The notes under the pieces: generated by a model
What the model was told of the DNA's origin: nothing
Database searches by the model: none
What the model saw: only the letters and a program-made list of their open reading frames with translations
Assembly (NCBI RefSeq): GCF_039522935.1
Contig: NZ_BAAAEI010000010.1
Span: forward strand, 186,001-250,000
Origin: Bowmanella denitrificans
Lineage (GTDB): Bacteria; Pseudomonadota; Gammaproteobacteria; Enterobacterales; Alteromonadaceae
Direction of reading: 5' to 3'
DNA: 64,000 nt
Made by a program: the position numbers and the translations under genes
In this document: positions 59,330 through 64,000 of the stretch, piece by piece
How the letters are laid out: every line of letters begins with the position of its first letter
Numbering within the stretch: position 1 is the first letter of the stretch

Positions 59330-59347
59330 ATGTCCAGGGATGGACGG
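59330..59347 (+). repeat. Intergenic repeat copy 2
   Basis: Exact second copy of the 18-base unit, 49 bases downstream of copy 1 (start to start). GCCGATG before 59310 and GGCGATG at 59325 suggest that the spacers are partly related too. Confidence 0.8.
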
Positions 59348-59383
59348 GCAGAAAAGCTGCTCCCTGCGTTTTCTGCACTACCA

Positions 59384-59393
59384 CCATCCCTGG
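59384..59393 (-). repeat. Partial inverted copy of the intergenic repeat
   Basis: CCATCCCTGG is the reverse complement of the CCAGGGATGG core in copies 1 and 2, so the RNA can fold between copy 2 and this site. Confidence 0.6.
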
Positions 59394-59539
59394 CGGGCGT
59401 ATAATGAAGCGGATTAGCCCCATGTTGATGAACTCTTAAAATCAGATGAAATGGGGGAATTTGAAGGGGTAAGGAATTCGTGCCCATCCTGGCTTGTGGT
59501 AATCTTATTCTTTAGTGGATGATGCCTGAAGGAAACACC

Positions 59540-61264
59540 ATGAATGATGTGATGGGCATAATGTTGCTGGGTGGGGCACTGCTGGTGTTCAGTATACTGG
59601 CCAGTGTGCTATCTAATCGGATAGGGGCACCACTATTATTGGTGTTTTTATGTATTGGCATGCTGGCGGGTGAAGACGGTGTGCTGGGTATTGAGTTTGC
59701 CAACCCGCAACTGAGTTTTTTTATCGGCTCCCTGGCGCTGGCCATTATTCTGTTCGATGGCGGTATGCGCACCCATCAGGACCGATTTCGTGTGGCCCTT
59801 TGGCCCGCTATCAGCCTGTCCACACTTGGTGTGGCACTGACCTGTACTATCACTGCGGCCGGTGCAGTGTGGTTATTTGACTTGCCCTGGCCAACCGCCA
59901 TGCTGATTGGTGCGTTACTCAGCTCTACTGATGCTGCTGCGGTTTTTGGCATTTTTCAGTCCAGGGGCGTGACCTTAAAACAGCGTGTGGCCTCTACTCT
60001 TGAGATTGAGTCGGGTACCAATGATCCAATGGCGGTGATCCTGACCATGACCCTTACCACGGCGCTTGCTACTGGTGCGTCGCTGGATATGCTCAGCCTG
60101 GGGACTAACGTATTATGGCAACTGGTTATCGGTCTGGTTGCCGGCTGGATAGGGGGGCAGGCGTTTATCCAGCTGGTTCGGCGTATTCCGTTAGATTTCA
60201 CCTTTGTGCCGTTACTGGCCGCGGCCAGTGCCATTTTAGTGTTTTCACTAACTGCCAAAGCCAATGCCAGCGGTTTTTTGGCGGTGTACCTGATGGGGTA
60301 TCTGATAGGCAATGCGCGATTACCACAACTGGTGCATATTCTACAGGTGCAGGACGGCCTGACTTGGCTTGGGCAGATTTTAATGTTTCTGATTCTGGGG
60401 CTGCTGGTGACACCCTCACAACTGATGGATAACGCCGCTTTATCTTTGTCTGTGGCGCTTATTCTTATCTTTGTGGCCAGACCGCTGGCCACGCTGATTT
60501 GCCTGGCACCCTTTTCCTTTCCCTGGCGGGAACAGGTGTTTATCAGTTGGGTAGGGCTGCGCGGGGCAGTCCCTATTATTCTGGCATTATATCCCTGGTT
60601 ATCCGGGTTGGAAGACCAGGCGCTGTATTTTGACGTGGCCTTCTTCGTGGTGCTGATTTCTCTGCTGGTACAGGGCTGGACCATGGCGCCTCTGGCGCGT
60701 TGGTTAGGGCTGGAAGTGCCGCCAACCCCCGAACCGGCGCAGCGAGTGCCGCTTGAATCGCTGCCAAGTGCCGATCCTCTGGAAGTTTGGTGCTTTCCCA
60801 TTGGCACCGACAGTCTGGCGCTTGAACATCATTGGCAGGAACTGAATTTCACTCATCGTCCCTGTTTTATCGGCGTACTCAGAGACAATGAATGGTTGCA
60901 GGCCGACCCGGCGCTACGCTTTAAGCAGGATGATCAGGTGCTGGTCATGGGGCGAGTGGCGGATATGGAAAGCGTCAGTCGCGTGCTGGCCAGCAGCAAT
61001 GAAGGCAAGCAACTACGGGAAAGTGATTTCTTTGGCGCTTTCAGTCTGCATGCCAGTCTGACCCTGGCCGAAGTCGCTGAGTTTTATCCGCTGGGGGAGT
61101 TACCTGAGGAAAAGCGGCAGCTGAGCTTGGCGGCCTTTTTTGGCCGTAAGTTTCATCGGCGTGTTGTGGTGGGAGACAACCTTACCCTGGGCGGGGTGGT
61201 GCTGACCGTGCGTCAGGTGGATGAGGCAGGTAATATAGAAAGCGTTGGTATTAAAGAAGCCTGA
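59540..61264 (+). CDS. nhaP2: NhaP2-type K+/H+ antiporter
   Basis: 574 residues from ATG 59540, which has AAGGA six bases upstream; two nearby upstream ATGs at 59519/59522 lack a site. A CPA1 antiporter domain of about 12 TMs (~1-390) has ILFDGGMRTHQDRFRVALWP, STDAAAVFGIFQS and LEIESGTNDPMAVILT, and WVGLRGAVPIILALYPWLSG. A RCK_C/TrkA_C-like domain (~405-490) and a CorC/HlyC-like C-terminal domain (~495-574) follow. In E. coli and Vibrio, NhaP2/CvrA exchanges K+ (and Na+) for H+ and supports growth at low osmolarity or in acid. It stands alone. Confidence 0.92.
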   Translation: MNDVMGIMLLGGALLVFSILASVLSNRIGAPLLLVFLCIGMLAGEDGVLGIEFANPQLSFFIGSLALAIILFDGGMRTHQDRFRVALWPAISLSTLGVALTCTITAAGAVWLFDLPWPTAMLIGALLSSTDAAAVFGIFQSRGVTLKQRVASTLEIESGTNDPMAVILTMTLTTALATGASLDMLSLGTNVLWQLVIGLVAGWIGGQAFIQLVRRIPLDFTFVPLLAAASAILVFSLTAKANASGFLAVYLMGYLIGNARLPQLVHILQVQDGLTWLGQILMFLILGLLVTPSQLMDNAALSLSVALILIFVARPLATLICLAPFSFPWREQVFISWVGLRGAVPIILALYPWLSGLEDQALYFDVAFFVVLISLLVQGWTMAPLARWLGLEVPPTPEPAQRVPLESLPSADPLEVWCFPIGTDSLALEHHWQELNFTHRPCFIGVLRDNEWLQADPALRFKQDDQVLVMGRVADMESVSRVLASSNEGKQLRESDFFGAFSLHASLTLAEVAEFYPLGELPEEKRQLSLAAFFGRKFHRRVVVGDNLTLGGVVLTVRQVDEAGNIESVGIKEA

Positions 61265-61277
61265 CAAGCGGATTTAA

Positions 61278-61300
61278 AGGGGGAGCCTTTGGCTCCCCCT
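61278..61300. terminator. Terminator between nhaP2 and the DUF4397 gene
   Basis: AGGGGGAGCC (61278-61287) / GGCTCCCCCT (61291-61300) with a 3-base loop. No strong U tract follows on either side (GCTGTGCGTATTTTAC on plus, TTTAAATCC on minus). Convergent gene ends make termination likely. Confidence 0.7.
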
Positions 61301-61320
61301 GCTGTGCGTATTTTACACCG

Positions 61321-62730
61321 TTAAGGCTGGCTGTCATCCAGCAGTATGACCTGCGGAGGCAGTCCGCCACCATCGCCATCCAGCGCGATTGCTGTAAATA
61401 CCTGACCTGCGGTAAATTCCAGCATTAACGGGCCAATGGCTGCATCTTTACTGCCAGCCCCTGTAACTGTGACATAATAGCTGCCTTCTGCCAGTTCCAC
61501 ATAGCCAGTTGTGGCCAAGTCTGGTGAACTGAAAGGGACGGCACTGAAAGCTGGCGCATCATCACTGATATCATCATCCTGAGTGACATAAATATCCACG
61601 TCACCTGCAGTTGGCGATGCGTGCACGATGCGAACTTTTGCCGCTGTGGCCAAAGATCTGGGGGTATCGGCTAAAACGCCCAGAGCAATGTCGGCCAGTT
61701 GATTATGTGCAATGACCGTGTAAATCATGCCTTGCGCTGGCATCAACTCAGCATCATCAATAACCACCAGGCTGTTATCTGCATCAGCCAACACATCCAC
61801 CAGATAATCGCCAGCCGCTACCGGCAGGTAACCTGAGTCTTGTTTAAAGGCAAGCGCATCGAGAGTGGGAGCTGCCGGGGTAGTGGCATTATTCAGCAAA
61901 ATATCCACTGCGGGTGCATCTGCCACACCGTGCACCACGCGTAAATGTGCGCCTGCATTGGCATCCCAAATCAGGCTCGAGCCTTCTGGTGTAGACAGCA
62001 ACAGACTAACCGGCGCACTGCCAGCACCTACATTGTCTGTAGCGGTGACCATAGCGTCCAGACCATCAGGTAGCGTGACGGTACCGGAGTCAAATACCAC
62101 ATCCAGGCTACCTGCTGGCGTGATCCTGATTCGGTAGTCGCCAGCCGACACTTCCATTTGTGCTGTATATTGCTTAAATGCCAGCGTGGCCAATGCCTGG
62201 GCACTGCTTAAATCATCATCCGGCGCTGTAACGTAGATATCCACGGCCGGTGCATCGGCCGCACCATGCACTACCTGCACTCTGGCATTGCCAGCGCTAA
62301 CGTCAGTGACATCGTTTTCGATCACCAATGGCTCAATCGTCTCGACTTTACCCACAGCCAGAATGTCGTAGCTTTTGTCTGCGGTGAAAGTTAATGAAAC
62401 CGGGCCTATGACGGCTGCCAGATTATCCCCTGGCAAGCGTGCATCCACCTGAATGTCATAGCTACCCTCATCGACTGTGATCCAGGGCGATGACACCTGA
62501 TAGTCGACATTTTCCAGGCCCGCCAGTATGCTGTTGCCCGCAAGAATATTGACCCCCGGCGCATCAGCGACGGCGTGAGTTATTCGCACAAAGGCATCAG
62601 CAGGCTCTGGAGCGGGTTGCTCTGGAGTTGGGGTTGGCACGGGAGCCGGATCATCGTCGTCATCAAGCCAGCACCCGGTCAGTGCGGCAGTCATCAATGA
62701 GATCGTCAACAGCTTTGTGATCCCTTGCAT
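61321..62730 (-). CDS. DUF4397 repeat lipoprotein
   Basis: 469 residues. The lipoprotein signal MQGITKLLTISLMTAALTGC puts the lipid at Cys20. An acidic and Pro-rich linker (DDDDDPAPVPTPTPEQP) follows. Then come four similar units beginning VRITHAVADAPGVNILAG, VQVVHGAADAPAVDIYV, LRVVHGVADAPAVDILL and VRIVHASPTAGDVDIYV, about 100 residues apart: the DUF4397 repeat. The units are acidic and have few aromatic residues. DUF4397 lipoproteins are surface or periplasmic proteins of unknown role, common in marine gammaproteobacteria. No C-terminal sorting motif is seen. Confidence 0.9.
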   Translation of the reverse strand: MQGITKLLTISLMTAALTGCWLDDDDDPAPVPTPTPEQPAPEPADAFVRITHAVADAPGVNILAGNSILAGLENVDYQVSSPWITVDEGSYDIQVDARLPGDNLAAVIGPVSLTFTADKSYDILAVGKVETIEPLVIENDVTDVSAGNARVQVVHGAADAPAVDIYVTAPDDDLSSAQALATLAFKQYTAQMEVSAGDYRIRITPAGSLDVVFDSGTVTLPDGLDAMVTATDNVGAGSAPVSLLLSTPEGSSLIWDANAGAHLRVVHGVADAPAVDILLNNATTPAAPTLDALAFKQDSGYLPVAAGDYLVDVLADADNSLVVIDDAELMPAQGMIYTVIAHNQLADIALGVLADTPRSLATAAKVRIVHASPTAGDVDIYVTQDDDISDDAPAFSAVPFSSPDLATTGYVELAEGSYYVTVTGAGSKDAAIGPLMLEFTAGQVFTAIALDGDGGGLPPQVILLDDSQP

Positions 62731-62926
62731 GGTTTTCTCCTCATTGTTGTTTAGGCAAATTCAACTACGGGGATAATCCGGCGAGGGATCACATCCTTTC
62801 CCTCGGGTGTGAAAATAAAACGTTCAATTTATTGGAATGGTTTTGCCGTTTTTTTGTGATTTTCTTTCGTATGTGTGCGACTAAAATACACTCGTCTTCT
62901 AAATTAAACCTGTTGGAGAACGAGCG

Positions 62927-63538
62927 ATGAACAAGCTGCTTCTGATTAATTCAAGCCTGAATGGTAAACAAGGTAATTCCTGGCAACTGGCTGAAAAATT
63001 TGTTCAGCAGTTGGCTAAAGCGACTGACATTCAAATCACTGAGCGCGATTTGGACGGTACTGACCTGCCACATCTAAGTGGGACGGAGATGGCCGCATGG
63101 ATGACACCCGCCGATCAGCGCAACGACGAACAACAGCGACTGGCAGGTTTGTCAGACAAACTCATTGAGGAGCTTAAGGCGCACGACATTATTGTTATCG
63201 GTATGCCGATGTACAACTTTGGTGTGCCTTCTGTGTTTAAATCCTGGGTGGACAGGGTTGCGCGTGCAGGTATTACTTTCCGTTATACGGAAAATGGTCC
63301 GGTTGGCCTGCTGGAAGGCAAAAAAGTCTATGTACTGGCAGCCCGTGGCGGCTTGTATCAGGGCACACCTAAGGACAGTCAGACCCAATATCTGCAAGAC
63401 GTACTGGCATTTATGGGCATGACAGAGGTGGAGTTTGTGTACGCCGAAGGCTTGAATATGGGGCCTGAAGCGGCTAACCAGGGATTTTCTCAGGCAGATG
63501 AAAAAATTTCTGAACTTATTGAAAAAATGGTTGCCTGA
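62927..63538 (+). CDS. azoR: AzoR, FMN-dependent NADH-azoreductase
   Basis: A 203-residue flavodoxin-fold quinone/azo reductase. MNKLLLINSSLNGKQGNSW has the FMN phosphate loop, IIVIGMPMYNFGVPSVFKSW and TFRYTENGPVGLLEGKKVYV are signature stretches, and LAARGGLYQ closes the flavin pocket. Length matches E. coli AzoR (201). It reduces quinones with NADH and is thought to protect against thiol/quinone stress. The 196-base upstream gap separates it from the divergent DUF4397 gene. A terminator follows. Confidence 0.94.
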   Translation: MNKLLLINSSLNGKQGNSWQLAEKFVQQLAKATDIQITERDLDGTDLPHLSGTEMAAWMTPADQRNDEQQRLAGLSDKLIEELKAHDIIVIGMPMYNFGVPSVFKSWVDRVARAGITFRYTENGPVGLLEGKKVYVLAARGGLYQGTPKDSQTQYLQDVLAFMGMTEVEFVYAEGLNMGPEAANQGFSQADEKISELIEKMVA

Positions 63539-63602
63539 ATAAGTGCAGTGAGTGAAGGCAACGCCTTCACAATGTGTGTTCCTAGTTGAGTGTGCTCTTT
63601 AT

Positions 63603-63629
63603 GCCCCGCCGCCCGGCGGGGCTTTTTTT
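63603..63629 (+). terminator. Terminator after azoR
   Basis: GCCCCGCC (63603-63610) / GGCGGGGC (63615-63622) with a GCCC loop, then seven T. It is 64 bases after the azoR stop and overlaps the stop codon of the convergent gene. Confidence 0.9.
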
Positions 63630-64000
63630 ATGCCATTCGGCAATGGGCAGACAGGCCGCGAATGGCCAGGTCATGCAGAAATTGAGTTGGTGCGGCACAG
63701 GCATTGGCATAAATAAATGCCTGGCCGGGCAATTGTTTTGATAATGCCGTATGGGTAATACAGTGCTGTGTCATCATGCCCAGCAAATATACGTTTTGCA
63801 CGCCATGATGTTCAAGTAACGGCGCCAATCCTGTGGCAAAGAAACTGTCAGCTTGATGCTTAGTAATAATTGGGGCATCGCCTAATGCAGCAGCAATTTT
63901 CGGGTGCAACTCAGCACCAGGGGTATCAGCGGCAAAAAGCGTCGCATCATGGCTATTTAAATGCTGTATTCCTACCGCTAACCAGCCAGCAGATTTGGCT
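63628..64000 (-). CDS. Isochorismatase-like cysteine hydrolase (N-terminus cut by window)
   Basis: The frame is open from the window edge; 123 codons are visible. Conserved parts: QHLNSHDATLFAADTPGAEL, IITKHQADSFFATGL (with the family Lys), and the nucleophile Cys in LLGMMTQHCITHTAL. The N-terminal Asp of the catalytic triad lies outside the window. Members include isochorismatases, nicotinamidases and amidases; the substrate cannot be told. A TTG at 63909 is not the true start, because the open frame and family similarity continue upstream. Confidence 0.85.
   Translation of the reverse strand, partial: AKSAGWLAVGIQHLNSHDATLFAADTPGAELHPKIAAALGDAPIITKHQADSFFATGLAPLLEHHGVQNVYLLGMMTQHCITHTALSKQLPGQAFIYANACAAPTQFLHDLAIRGLSAHCRMA

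Larger units (their letters stand above)
59187..59539. other. Intergenic region with repeat cluster
   Basis: 353 bases with no convincing gene. It holds two identical 18-base direct repeats, a partial inverted copy and GCGCG-rich flanks (59259-59275 AAGGCGCG / CGCGCCTT, a hairpin before the first repeat). A short ORF spans the repeats but is low-complexity in its translated sequence and not credible. Confidence 0.6.

Noticed and set aside
59281..59393. Possible CRISPR array
   Set aside because: Only two exact copies and one inverted fragment, a short unit, unequal related spacers and no cas genes.
59220..59417. 65-residue ORF across the intergenic repeats
   Set aside because: Its sequence is generated by the repeat unit (CRGMDG-like peptide) and it has no ribosome site; I treat the region as repeats.
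59956..60807. 283-residue ORF on the minus strand inside nhaP2
   Set aside because: It is a shadow of a strongly supported membrane-protein gene on the plus strand; the composition (Ser/Ala/Arg-rich, no domain) is that of an antisense frame.

Overview
The window comes from a marine-type gammaproteobacterium, most likely Alteromonadales (Alteromonadaceae). Three things point there: the gene neighbourhoods resemble both enteric bacteria (yoaA-tsaB-slp-fadD-rnd; ycgL-ycgM-ycgN; ssrA-smpB-ratA-ratB-bamE-recN; tesA-ybbA-ybbP; yfcH-folX) and Shewanella/Pseudomonas (a Che2-like chemosensory operon with a CrsA/CrsR partner switch), the tmRNA tag is enterobacterial in sequence, and several small proteins are of alteromonad type. 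This is a chromosomal core region. I see no phage, transposase, CRISPR array, rRNA or tRNA.

Layout. 1-3687 (minus): MoxR ATPase, DUF58 protein and a transglutaminase-like membrane protein cut by the window edge. 3857-4252 (minus): an H-NS family nucleoid protein behind a long AT-rich leader. 4793-15021 (plus): housekeeping genes yoaA, tsaB, a small unknown, slp, an alpha/beta hydrolase, fadD, rnd, then a tightly overlapped ycgL / lytic transglycosylase / FAH hydrolase / ycgN run. 15073-16686 (minus): a small secreted protein and a TauE/SafE permease.

16827-31572 (plus) is the most interesting region: one continuous 12-gene signalling run. It starts with a PAS hybrid histidine kinase, an unusual response regulator and a short membrane-anchored chemotaxis transducer. 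It then encodes a STAS protein and a REC-PP2C-HATPase protein (a CrsA/CrsR-type partner switch, which in Shewanella oneidensis controls sigma S), and ends with cheY-cheA-cheW-MCP-cheR-cheD-cheB in the same order as the Pseudomonas aeruginosa Che2 cluster. The MCP ends in a CheR-binding-type pentapeptide, and the CheA carries three short Gly-aromatic motifs where a P2 domain would normally be.

31723-39940: a lipoprotein, ssrA (tmRNA), smpB, ratA, ratB, bamE, a three-gene insertion (PepSY membrane protein, DUF4920 protein, TonB-dependent receptor) with a Fur-like palindrome, and recN with two LexA-like boxes. 40118-46661: a short Gln-rich ORF, tesA, the ybbA-ybbP ABC exporter, yfcH, folX and an AI-2E/PerM family permease. 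46633-49988 (minus): a PhoQ/PhoP-like two-component system with a PepSY protein, a glycine-zipper protein and a lipoprotein. 50082-52804 (plus): a divergent acyltransferase and an orphan MCP. 52865-57144 (minus): an aromatic/aspartate aminotransferase and an NRDE / FHA-membrane / S1C-protease gene set. 57283-64000: an acyltransferase, a Cys/Met-metabolism PLP enzyme, an intergenic repeat cluster, NhaP2, a DUF4397 lipoprotein, azoR and a partial isochorismatase-like hydrolase.

All assignments rest on reading motifs and gene order by eye; no database search was run. TM and domain boundaries are approximate.
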